Below are positions 53,823-61,341 of a stretch of 64,000 nucleotides of DNA, piece after piece. The notes under the pieces were generated by a model. That model had not been told where the DNA came from. It did no database searches and saw only the letters and a list, made by a program, of their open reading frames with translations. Source of the stretch: Candidatus Desulfovibrio intestinipullorum (GTDB lineage: Bacteria; Desulfobacterota; Desulfovibrionia; Desulfovibrionales; Desulfovibrionaceae); NCBI GenBank assembly GCA_019113165.1, contig DXHV01000060.1, positions 18,527-82,526 of the forward strand, written 5' to 3'. Numbering within the stretch: the first letter of the stretch is position 1; each line of letters opens with the position of its first letter. Position numbers and translations under genes: made by a program.

Positions 53823-54494
53823 CTAGGGCACCAGATCCCTTGGCATTTCCTGCAGGAATTCGTATTCGTGACGCTCGAAATTGTAGTTGTGCAGCTCGCC
53901 TTCCTCCAGGTCGAAGAGCCAGGCGTGCACCGTGAGGCGGTGTTCCTGCAGGGCCTTTTCCACCCAGGGGTAGTGCAGGAGGTTGTGCACGGAAAAGACG
54001 GGGGCAAGGTACTCGCATTCCCTCTGCAGGACGGCTCTGTCTGCACGGGGCTTGCGGCGCCTTGCTTCCTCCAGAACGGGGCGTCCCACTTCGAGCCAGT
54101 CGGCCAGGGGGCCGTCTCCGTGCCCTGCAACAAGACCGCTTATCCCGCCGCAGCGGGTATGGCCCATGATGATGAGGTCCTGCACTTTCAACGCGTCAAC
54201 GGCATAGGCCGTGGCAGCCCGAAAGCAGGCGCCGGCACTGGAGCCGTAGGGCGGCACAAAGGCTGCTATGGCGCGGGAGACAAAGATGTCCCCTGGCGCA
54301 CAGGCAAAGACCAGGGCCGGATCCGTGCGCGAATCGCAGCAGGAAAGCACCATGGCGCCCGGGCGCTGCTTCTGGACAAGTTCCCGGAAGTGTTCCTTCT
54401 GTTCAATGCAGTAGGTCTGCTGAAAGCTGGAAAACGAGGCGGCAAGGCGGGCAAAGGGCCGCAGGCAGCCTGTATGATCGTGTTCCTTCATCAT
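53823..54494 (-). CDS. can: Beta-class carbonic anhydrase
   Basis: This zinc enzyme interconverts CO2 and bicarbonate. The 223-residue protein has the zinc ligands and dyad in SCCDSRTDPALVF near residue 52 and IIMGHTRCGGISGLV near 109, with the PPYGSSAGACFRAATAYAV segment between them; FDLEEGELHNYNF near the end is typical of beta enzymes. Length is normal. The start is at ATG 54494 or the adjacent ATG at 54491. It lies 176 bases after miaA and may be read from its own promoter. In this organism it could supply bicarbonate for carboxylation. Confidence 0.93.
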   Translation of the reverse strand: MMKEHDHTGCLRPFARLAASFSSFQQTYCIEQKEHFRELVQKQRPGAMVLSCCDSRTDPALVFACAPGDIFVSRAIAAFVPPYGSSAGACFRAATAYAVDALKVQDLIIMGHTRCGGISGLVAGHGDGPLADWLEVGRPVLEEARRRKPRADRAVLQRECEYLAPVFSVHNLLHYPWVEKALQEHRLTVHAWLFDLEEGELHNYNFERHEYEFLQEMPRDLVP

Positions 54495-54670
54495 GTGTGA
54501 CAGCGCCGGCTTTCCTTCATGCAGGGAAGGAAGGCGCCTTCCTCCTTCGAGACAATCCTTGATCCTGTCAGTATGCTGCCAGGTCTTTTTTTTTGCCGGA
54601 ATTTGTGCGGATCATGCGTCCTGCCTGCCATTGGACACCACGGCGTTGCGGGGCAGGATTTCTTCCCTGT

Positions 54671-55603
54671 TCAGGCCCGGCAGAACTCGTCCCAGCAGGC
54701 CAGGGCCCTGTCCCTGTCCCGGCTTCCTATCCAGACGGTTTCCCTGCGGCCCCGAAACCAGGTGATCTGCCGCTTGGCATAGGCCCTGGTATTCTTCATC
54801 CACAGGCTGCGGGTTTCGTCAAGGCCGGCCTTTCCCTGCACAAGAGCGCAGATTTCCCGGCAGCCTATACCGCTCCAGCCCGGAGCCGAGGGGGTGGGAC
54901 AGCGTTCCCAGGCCCGTCGTCCCTCTTCCAGGGCGCCCTGCCTGATCATGTGGTCAATGCGCCGCAGGAGCAGCGGTTCCAGTTCGCTCAGGGGCGTGTC
55001 AACGACCAGGAGCGGTCCTGCGCACAGGGGGGCCTGCGCCGCATGCTCCTGCCACCAGGAGAGGGGGTGCTCCGTGCCCAGGGCCACTTCCAGGCCGCGC
55101 ACGATGCGCTGCCTGTCATTGGGGTGCAGACGGCCGGCCAGAACGGGATCAAGACGGGCGAGCTCTGCGTGCAGGGCAGCCGATCCTTCCCTGGCAACAC
55201 GAGAAAGCAGCTCGTCATGCAGGGTGGCCGGGACGGCAGGAATGTCGGCAATGCCATGCAGCAGGATGTGAAAGTACATGCCCGTGCCGCCGACAAGCAG
55301 GGGCACGTGGCCCCGTGCGGCAATGGCCTGCACCTCCTTCATGGCAAGCAGGGTCCATGTGTGCACGTCCATGACCTGATCCGTGGCCAGGCAGCCGTAG
55401 AGGTGATGGGGGCACTGGCGCTGCTCCTCGGTACTGGGCTGGGCCGTGATGATGGGAAAGTCCGCGTAGAGCTGGCGGGAATCCGCATTGACGATTTCGC
55501 CGCCAAGGGCCTGGGCCAGCTGTATGGCCAGGGCCGTCTTGCCGGCACCGGTGGGGCCGGCAAGGCAGAGTACCCTGGCCTGGGAATCTTGAAGGTGCGG
55601 CAT
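54671..55603 (-). CDS. miaA: tRNA dimethylallyltransferase
   Basis: MiaA transfers a dimethylallyl group to A37 of tRNAs that read codons beginning with U. The 310-residue protein has the P-loop LAGPTGAGKTALA near residue 14, NADSRQLYADFPI near 39, VGGTGMYFHILLHG near 103, and the C-terminal segment with RQITWFRGR near 278. Sequence and length are typical. It lies 105 bases downstream of the coaD-coaD gene on the same strand and 176 bases before carbonic anhydrase. No anomaly is seen. Confidence 0.95.
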   Translation of the reverse strand: MPHLQDSQARVLCLAGPTGAGKTALAIQLAQALGGEIVNADSRQLYADFPIITAQPSTEEQRQCPHHLYGCLATDQVMDVHTWTLLAMKEVQAIAARGHVPLLVGGTGMYFHILLHGIADIPAVPATLHDELLSRVAREGSAALHAELARLDPVLAGRLHPNDRQRIVRGLEVALGTEHPLSWWQEHAAQAPLCAGPLLVVDTPLSELEPLLLRRIDHMIRQGALEEGRRAWERCPTPSAPGWSGIGCREICALVQGKAGLDETRSLWMKNTRAYAKRQITWFRGRRETVWIGSRDRDRALACWDEFCRA

Positions 55604-55708
55604 GGGAGCTCCAGGGGCGCGCCCCCTTGTGCGGAGGCGCCTGCGGGAAGAGGGACAGCGTCCTGATTGCCTGTCAGGAAGAAGGGGAAGAGTCAGGAAG
55701 ACGTGCGC

Positions 55709-56893
55709 TCAGGCCTTCTCGGCAGACTCGGACTCGGGATCGCGGGCATAGCCCTGTATGGGCGTGCCGAGACAGGGCGTGCTGTGGTGCAGGCGCCCCC
55801 GGCGATAGAGGTCGAGCATGGTGTCGCGCACCTGTTCCGGGACCAGGCCGTCAATGGATCCCCCGTGGCTTATGGCCGCCTTGATGATGCTTGAGCTTAC
55901 ATAGAGCCAGCGGTAGTCGGTCATGAAGAAGACGGTCTGAATGTTGCGGCGCAGGCGGCGGTTCATGAGGGCCAGCTGGAATTCGTACTCGAAGTCACCG
56001 GTGGCGCGCAGGCCGCGCACTATGGCGCAGGCGCCGTATTCGCGGGCAAAGTCCACAGTGAGATTGCTGTAGGGACGCACGAGAATGCGGTCGCGGTGCT
56101 CGTGCAGGGCCTGTTCCACAAAACGGACACGCTCCTCCAGGGAAAAGAGGGGGTGCTTGCCTGCGTTTTCGGCCACTGCCACAATGACGCGGTCAAAGAC
56201 CGTGAGGGAGCGGCGGATGATGCTGAGGTGGCCGTTGGTAATGGGATCAAAGGTGCCCGGATACACGGCCGTCCGCTGCGTGCCCGTGCCTTCGGGCAGA
56301 GGGTGGATCCCCTGTGCCCGGGCAAGCTCGCCGGAGGACCTGGTGGCCATCTGTCCTGGTGCCGGAAAGCCGCCTGCCTGGGGCATGAGGCAGGGGGTAC
56401 CCTGCCTGCCGCGGCCGTTCTGGAAGATGTCCATGAGACGGGCCTCGACATGTTCCGGAACAAGGCCGCGAATGCTGGCACCATTGCTGGCCGCACCCTT
56501 GACGATGGTGGAACTGATGAAGAGCCACTGATAGTCCGTCATGAGAAAGACGGTTTCTATGTGCTTGTTGAGGCGGCGGTTCATGAGGGCCAGCTGGAAT
56601 TCGGACTCGAAATCCGAGACGGCGCGCATGCCGCGCAGCACGGCACAGGCCTGCCGTTCGGCCGCGTAGCCTATGGTGAGCCCCGTGAAGGGCACGACCT
56701 CGATGTTTTTCTGCGTCCCCAGCGCCTCGCGTATCATGTCCACCCGCTCGTCCTGGGTAAAGAGCGGCGGCTTGGGTGTTCTGTCGGCCACAGCCACAAT
56801 CACATGGTCAAAGACCTGGCAGCCGCGGCGGATGAGGCTCAGGTGGCCGTTGGTCACGGGATCGAAGGTTCCCGGATACAGGGCAATACGCAT
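55709..56893 (-). CDS. coaD: Tandem-duplicated phosphopantetheine adenylyltransferase (CoaD-CoaD in one chain)
   Basis: CoaD makes dephospho-CoA from phosphopantetheine and ATP, the step before CoaE. Ordinary CoaD has about 160 residues; this protein has 394 and contains two full copies, residues 1-168 and about 207-375, joined by a Pro/Gly-rich linker. Both have the nucleotidyltransferase motif YPGTFDPxTNGHL (TNGH at 14-17 and 219-222), the LALMNRRL block and the late SSTIVKGA or SSSIIKAA motif. Copy 2 has the canonical FAREYGACAIVRGLR; copy 1 reads YAAERQACAVLRGMR. The halves are similar but clearly diverged, and even their tails (TPCL) match. It lies 203 bases after rsmD, behind a terminator-like hairpin. 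Confidence 0.9.
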   Translation of the reverse strand: MRIALYPGTFDPVTNGHLSLIRRGCQVFDHVIVAVADRTPKPPLFTQDERVDMIREALGTQKNIEVVPFTGLTIGYAAERQACAVLRGMRAVSDFESEFQLALMNRRLNKHIETVFLMTDYQWLFISSTIVKGAASNGASIRGLVPEHVEARLMDIFQNGRGRQGTPCLMPQAGGFPAPGQMATRSSGELARAQGIHPLPEGTGTQRTAVYPGTFDPITNGHLSIIRRSLTVFDRVIVAVAENAGKHPLFSLEERVRFVEQALHEHRDRILVRPYSNLTVDFAREYGACAIVRGLRATGDFEYEFQLALMNRRLRRNIQTVFFMTDYRWLYVSSSIIKAAISHGGSIDGLVPEQVRDTMLDLYRRGRLHHSTPCLGTPIQGYARDPESESAEKA

Positions 56894-56947
56894 GGCTGAA
56901 AACTCCGTGGACGCGCAGGACAGCCTGGCACGTCGGAAGACAGGACA

Positions 56948-57006
56948 GCAAAAGACACATGCTCCTGACCTGGGCCTGGAACAGGGAAAGGGACAGGGAG
57001 CATGTG
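56948..57006 (-). terminator. Terminator-like hairpin between rsmD and coaD
   Basis: CACATGCTCC (56956-56965) and GGAGCATGTG (56997-57006) pair perfectly, with further CCTG/CAGG pairing inside, and on the minus strand are followed by TCTTTTGC. This would end the rsmD transcript, so coaD would need its own promoter in the 60 bases beyond. Confidence 0.6.
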
Positions 57007-57096
57007 CCGGGACACAAGGGGCTGGAACAGCTGTTCCGAATGGTAGTCAGGCCTCGGAAGGCCCTGCGAGGGCATTGTGCCCGCGGATGTGGTGGA

Positions 57097-57714
57097 TCAG
57101 GCGGGCTGGCCTTCTTCAGACTGCCTTTCCGGGGACTGGTCCTGGGGCTGCCGCACCCTGGCAATGAGGGTGTGGGTCTGACCGAAGTCGCGCTGCGTGC
57201 AGAGCTCGAGGTTGTCGGGCAGTCTGAGATCCAGGCCTTCCTCCACCTCCACCACCACATGAGCCTTAGGCGACAGCCAGCCGCATTCGGCCAGGGCATC
57301 AATGGAGCTCTGGGTCAGGTGCCTGCGGTAGGGCGGATCCACAAAGACCACGTCAAAGGGGCCGGCAATGTTGCGGTCCGCGCCCTTGACTCGGCGCAGG
57401 AGGTGCAGGACGTTTTCCTGCACGAGAAAGGCGCGGCCCTCAAGGCCCAGGTTGCGAATGTTGGCCTTGATGCAGCGGCAGGCCGGTGCGGCCAGTTCTA
57501 CAAGCCAGGCAGCGGCAGCGCCCCTGCTCAGGGCTTCAAAGGCCAGCGAGCCCGAGCCCGCATAGAGATCCAGGACCCTGAGGCCCTGCCAGTTGAGACG
57601 ATGGGACAGTATGGAGAAAAGGGACTCACGCACCTTGCCCATGGCGGGGCGGTAGCCCTCGCCTTCGACGGTGAGCAGGCGGCGTGAGCCCAGTGTTCCG
57701 GAAATAATGCGCAT
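57097..57714 (-). CDS. rsmD: 16S rRNA (guanine(966)-N2)-methyltransferase
   Basis: RsmD methylates G966 of 16S rRNA in the small ribosomal subunit. The 205-residue protein begins MRIISGTLGSRRL, has RPAMGKVRESLFSIL near residue 22, the S-adenosylmethionine loop LDLYAGSGSLAFEALSRGA near 48 and the catalytic VFVDPPYRR near 127. This is the usual length and order. It begins one base after the stop of the metallo-hydrolase gene and precedes coaD, the common rsmD-coaD order, though a hairpin separates them. Confidence 0.95.
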   Translation of the reverse strand: MRIISGTLGSRRLLTVEGEGYRPAMGKVRESLFSILSHRLNWQGLRVLDLYAGSGSLAFEALSRGAAAAWLVELAAPACRCIKANIRNLGLEGRAFLVQENVLHLLRRVKGADRNIAGPFDVVFVDPPYRRHLTQSSIDALAECGWLSPKAHVVVEVEEGLDLRLPDNLELCTQRDFGQTHTLIARVRQPQDQSPERQSEEGQPA

Positions 57715-57715
57715 G

Positions 57716-59326
57716 TTAGAGCTTGGAGAGCAGTCGGGTCATGGCATAATCCATCTTTGCCAGAGCCTCCTGCAGGGTTGTCTGTTCTTCCCAGGGGCGG
57801 TGATCGATGTCCTGGAGCTTGTCCTTGAACATGTCCCACTTGCGTTCCAGTTCGCTGGTGAGGAACTCCCAGTTGACCTTGGGGTAGCCCTTGCTCGTGT
57901 TGAGCTGGATATCTTCCACGTGCGTTCCCTGCAGGGTCAGTTCCTCAAGGTGGCCGGGAATGATGGTCTCAAGGCCGAAGCGTTCCTTGATGAGATCGGA
58001 GAGGGTGGTCTGGGCCTTGAGTTCGCCGTGGACGAGCACGACCTGGGGCTTGGTATGGGCCAGGGGCGCCAGCCAGTCCAGCAGCTGGGTCTGGCCTGCG
58101 TGGGCAGAGAAGCTGTTGATGAAGTAGAGCTTGGCCCGCACTTCCATGTCTTCACCGAAGAGGGTGAGCTTCTTGCAGCCGTCCACAAGGGCACGGCCCG
58201 GAGTACCCACGGCCTGATAGCCGACAAAGACAATACTGGCACCAGGGCGCCAGATATTGTGCTTGAGGTGATGCTTGATGCGGCCGGCATTGCACATGCC
58301 TGAGGCGGAGATGATGATGGCAGGCTTGTCGTAGGCATTGATGGCCTCGGACTCCTCCCTGCTCAGGGTGTAGTGCAGATTCGGCAGCTCAAAGGGATCC
58401 TCGCCCTTGCTTAAGAGCTCCAGGGCCTCATCGTCAAGCAGTTCCCTGTGGTGGCGGAAGACCTCGGTGGCCCGGATGGCCAGGGGCGAGTCCACGAAGA
58501 TGGCCATGTCCGAAGGCAGCTTGCCCTGCTTGTTGAGCTCATGGAGGCAGTAGAGCATTTCCTGGGTGCGTTCCACGGCAAAGGCGGGAATGATGACCTT
58601 TTCACCCCGGGCATAGCTGTAGGCGATGGCCTTGGCCAGCTCGTCGTAGCTTGTGGAGGCGTCCTTGTGGTTGCGATCACCGTAGGTGGATTCCATGAAG
58701 ACGTACTGGGCCGGAGGCGGAGTCTGTGGATCGCGCACGATGAGGGCCTGCGGCCGGCCAATGTCGCCGGAGAAGATGATGGAGGTCATCTTGCCCTCTT
58801 CCTCCACCTCCAGACGGATGGACGAGGAGCCCAGAATGTGGCCTGCCTCGTAGAAGACAACGCGGATGCCGGGCGCCGGGCGCAGATCCTCGCCCAGGGA
58901 GACGGTCTGCACAAGCCTGGCCGTGTTGCGGGCGTCTTCCTGGGTGTAGAGGGCGGCAGGGGGATTCTTGAGACCTCTGCGGGAGTATTTCTTGAGCTCG
59001 AACAGGGCCTCCATTTCCTGGATGTGGGCACTGTCTTCAAGCATGAGCGAGATCAGTTCGCCTGTGGCAGGAGTGCAGTAAATGTCTCCCTTGAAGCCGT
59101 GCTTGACAAGCATGGGCAGGAGGCCGGAATGGTCAATGTGCGCGTGGGTGAGCAGGACAAAGTCCATGCTGGCCGGATCGTAGACGGACACATCCCTGTT
59201 GCGTGCGTCAATGGCCTTGTTGCCCTGATGCATGCCACAGTCTACGCAGAAGCGGCGGCCGCAGGCTTCAATGACAAAGCAGGAGCCGGTGACTGTCTGC
59301 GCGGCACCGAGGAATTGAACTCGCAT
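57716..59326 (-). CDS. Metallo-beta-lactamase / beta-CASP RNA-processing hydrolase
   Basis: Beta-CASP proteins of this kind are RNases related to CPSF-73 and YsfB-type hydrolases. From ATG 59326 (AAGGAG upstream) the 536-residue protein has RVQFLGAAQTVTGSC, then the metal site LLTHAHIDHSGLLPML near residue 84, AGHILGSSSIRLEVEE near 160, FSGDIGRP near 180, the beta-CASP domain with ESTYGDRNH near 206, PAFAVERTQEMLYCLHEL near 240 and SASGMCNAGRIKHHL near 335, and a C-terminal RMMBL segment with FSAHAGQTQLLDWL near 398 and VHGE near 424. An extra 80-residue helical tail follows. It heads the unit leading to rsmD. Confidence 0.92.
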   Translation of the reverse strand: MRVQFLGAAQTVTGSCFVIEACGRRFCVDCGMHQGNKAIDARNRDVSVYDPASMDFVLLTHAHIDHSGLLPMLVKHGFKGDIYCTPATGELISLMLEDSAHIQEMEALFELKKYSRRGLKNPPAALYTQEDARNTARLVQTVSLGEDLRPAPGIRVVFYEAGHILGSSSIRLEVEEEGKMTSIIFSGDIGRPQALIVRDPQTPPPAQYVFMESTYGDRNHKDASTSYDELAKAIAYSYARGEKVIIPAFAVERTQEMLYCLHELNKQGKLPSDMAIFVDSPLAIRATEVFRHHRELLDDEALELLSKGEDPFELPNLHYTLSREESEAINAYDKPAIIISASGMCNAGRIKHHLKHNIWRPGASIVFVGYQAVGTPGRALVDGCKKLTLFGEDMEVRAKLYFINSFSAHAGQTQLLDWLAPLAHTKPQVVLVHGELKAQTTLSDLIKERFGLETIIPGHLEELTLQGTHVEDIQLNTSKGYPKVNWEFLTSELERKWDMFKDKLQDIDHRPWEEQTTLQEALAKMDYAMTRLLSKL

Positions 59327-60042
59327 TGAAAACTCCTTGTTGGAGGATTTCCTGACAATCCCCTGCTTTTCCTTTGTCCTGGACCGGCAAAACGGGTGCA
59401 CAGCATGGCAAACAGCGAAAACAGGGTGAAAAGACGAGGAAATTCTGGTTACACAACGGTTGATAAGGAGAAGGACAAGAGGTTCTGTACGACTTTGTTC
59501 AGGCGTGAGCAGCAAAGTTCCTTAGTATGGACTCTAGCAGGGCAGACAAAAAAAGCAAGTACTAGCAAAGATAAGTGTCCAGTATCCCGTGAAAAAGTAA
59601 ATTTCGTGCTGGTATGAGTTTCTTGATGGATATAGAGATATAAGTATATACTTATATATGAATATATTGATATGAATATTACTTCAAATTGCGAGCATTG
59701 TTGATGTTTTTTAGAGATATACAAGAGACAGCAGCGCTGCACAGGAACGACCAGGGAAGGCCGTTGTACAAGGAACCTGCTTCATGGTAGGCACGACAAG
59801 ACGGGGAAGAGCCCGGAAGACAGACCCCGCGCAACGATTTGGCTCAGCGATTTGCTTCACAAAGACCTGCCGGGACGATCGGCCTTGAGACGATCGGTTC
59901 CGACACGACCTGTTCCGGAAGGCCTGTTTCAGTCGATCTGTTCCGGGAAAGGCCCGGCCTGACAAGGCGGTACAGCCTTTCCGGAACTGTTCGGAAAAAA
60001 GTCCCCGAAACACGTCCTGGGAAAAGCCCCGAGGAGAAGCCC
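59327..60042. other. 716-base intergenic region with AT-rich tract and structured leader
   Basis: No gene is supported; a 73-codon frame at 59396 shows no features. Bases 59590-59725 are extremely AT-rich, with a perfect 20-bp palindrome, ATATAAGTATATACTTATAT, at 59638-59657. Bases 59830-60000 abruptly become GC-rich and repetitive, with GACGATCGG twice, TGTTCCGG repeated, and a stem pairing GTTCCGGGAAAGG (59940-59952) with CCTTTCCGGAAC (59976-59987). This second part may be a structured 5' leader of the LOG-family gene or a small RNA. Confidence 0.55.
59940..59987 (+). other. Stem-loop in the leader of the LOG-family gene
   Basis: GTTCCGGGAAAGG pairs with CCTTTCCGGAAC over 12 bp with one bulged G around a 23-base loop. 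It lies 56 bases before the LOG-family ATG. The sequence that follows, TGTTCGGAAAAAAG, can pair again with upstream TTCCG copies, so alternative folds are possible. There is no match to a riboswitch family that I know. Confidence 0.4.
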
Positions 60043-60708
60043 ATGCCTGAAGTATCTCAGAACATCATTGACGATCTGCAGAATGTGACTACGGAATCCT
60101 GGCGGACACTGCGCATCATGGCCGAGACCGTGACGGCCCTGGACACCCTGAACAGCGTGTCTGCCAACTGTATTTCCATCTTTGGCTCGGCCCGGGTGAC
60201 GGCCGATCAGCCGATCTACAAGGAGACCGTGGCCCTGGCCAGGGGCCTGGCCGAGGCAGGCTTCGGCATCATCACCGGTGGCGGCCCCGGCCTCATGGAA
60301 GCAGGCAACCGAGGCGCCGTGGAAGGCAATGGCCCGTCCATAGGCCTCAGCATAGAGCTTCCTCATGAACAGCATACCAACGAGTATGTCCGCATAGCCT
60401 GCAAGTTCCGCTACTTCTTTGTGCGCAAGCTCATGTTCGTCAAGTATGCCAAGGCCTATGTGGTCATGCCCGGCGGCATGGGCACAGTGGACGAGCTCTC
60501 CGAAGCCTTTGTGCTGGCCCAGACCAGAAGGATCAAGCCCTTCCCCATCATTCTCTACAATTCCGGCTACTGGGGCGGCTTTGTGGACTGGCTCAGGAAC
60601 AGCATGGTGCAGGGCGGCTACATAGATCTGCCCGAGATAGACCGGCTCGTCACCTTTTGTGACACGCCCGATGAGGTGGTGAAGACGCTGTGCCGCTACA
60701 CCTTCTAG
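60043..60708 (+). CDS. LOG-family nucleoside 5'-monophosphate phosphoribohydrolase
   Basis: LOG proteins release the base from (cytokinin) riboside or nucleoside 5'-monophosphates; the family was long mislabelled lysine decarboxylase. The 221-residue protein from ATG 60043 (GAGGAG upstream) has CISIFGSARV near residue 39, GGGPGLMEAGNRGA near 78, and the signature MPGGMGTVDELSEAF near 140, all consistent with the family, and FGII-type strands of the Rossmann fold. An upstream extension of the frame to 59839 covers the repeat-rich leader and is not credible as protein. tadA starts 17 bases after the stop. Confidence 0.88.
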   Translation: MPEVSQNIIDDLQNVTTESWRTLRIMAETVTALDTLNSVSANCISIFGSARVTADQPIYKETVALARGLAEAGFGIITGGGPGLMEAGNRGAVEGNGPSIGLSIELPHEQHTNEYVRIACKFRYFFVRKLMFVKYAKAYVVMPGGMGTVDELSEAFVLAQTRRIKPFPIILYNSGYWGGFVDWLRNSMVQGGYIDLPEIDRLVTFCDTPDEVVKTLCRYTF

Positions 60709-60725
60709 AATCGCCCTACGAGAGC

Positions 60726-61214
60726 ATGGCCGTAAACGGACCCGTGCCCAAGGCTCCGCCTGGCTGGACCTGGGACACTCTCATGGACAGGGCCCTTGAG
60801 CTGGCGGCAGGGGCCGGGGCCCTGGGCGAGGTGCCGGTAGGCGCCCTGGTGGTGACAGCAGAGGGGCGCATAGCGGGCGAAGGCAGCAACAGCCCCTGTG
60901 CCCGCCATGATCCCACGGCCCATGCGGAAATCCTGGCCCTGCGGGCAGCAGGCACAGCCCTTGGCAACTACCGTCTGCAGGGCTGCGTCCTTGTGGTGAC
61001 CCTGGAGCCCTGCGCCATGTGCGCTGCCGCCTGCGTGCATGCCCGCCTGGACGGCCTTGTGTACGGAGCCTGCGACAGGCTGGCCGGAGCCGTGGGCTCG
61101 GCCACGGATCTGCCGGACTGGCCCTTTCTCAATCACCGCCTCTGGCACATGGGCGGAGTGCGCAGCAGCCGGTGTGCCGGCCTGCTGCAGGATTTCTTTG
61201 CGGTCAGGCGTTAA
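60726..61214 (+). CDS. tadA: tRNA-specific adenosine deaminase
   Basis: TadA deaminates A34 to inosine in tRNA-Arg(ACG). The 162-residue protein has the zinc-binding signatures DPTAHAEILALRAAG near residue 63, with the catalytic glutamate, and LEPCAMCAAACVHARL near 93. A longer frame starting with GTG at 60690 would overlap the end of the LOG gene by 19 bases; ATG 60726 fits the family start better, with a weak GAGAG ribosome site. It probably shares a transcript with the LOG gene and ends at an intrinsic terminator. Confidence 0.93.
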   Translation: MAVNGPVPKAPPGWTWDTLMDRALELAAGAGALGEVPVGALVVTAEGRIAGEGSNSPCARHDPTAHAEILALRAAGTALGNYRLQGCVLVVTLEPCAMCAAACVHARLDGLVYGACDRLAGAVGSATDLPDWPFLNHRLWHMGGVRSSRCAGLLQDFFAVRR

Positions 61215-61265
61215 GGATCGACCCTCAGTCTTCCCTGTTGCTTGTTTTCTATCTGTTTTTTCTCT

Positions 61266-61312
61266 GGGGACGTGACAGCCGTTTCAGGCATTGTGTGTCA
61301 CGTCCCCTTTTT
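61266..61312 (+). terminator. Intrinsic terminator after tadA
   Basis: GGGGACGTGACA (61266-61277) pairs with TGTCACGTCCCC (about 61296-61307) and is followed by TTTTT. It lies 51 bases after tadA and before the end of the convergent glycerate kinase gene. Confidence 0.9.
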
Positions 61313-61341
61313 GCGTGTCCGTGCCAGAGGGTTTGTGCCCC

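Noticed and set aside
55709..56893. The coaD duplication as an assembly or sequencing artefact
   Set aside because: The two halves differ at many residues throughout and in their linkers, so they are not a collapsed or doubled read. The frame is continuous with one ribosome start region.
59396..59617. A 73-codon frame in the region before the LOG-family gene
   Set aside because: It has no ribosome site or domain and ends in the AT-rich tract; composition looks like chance.
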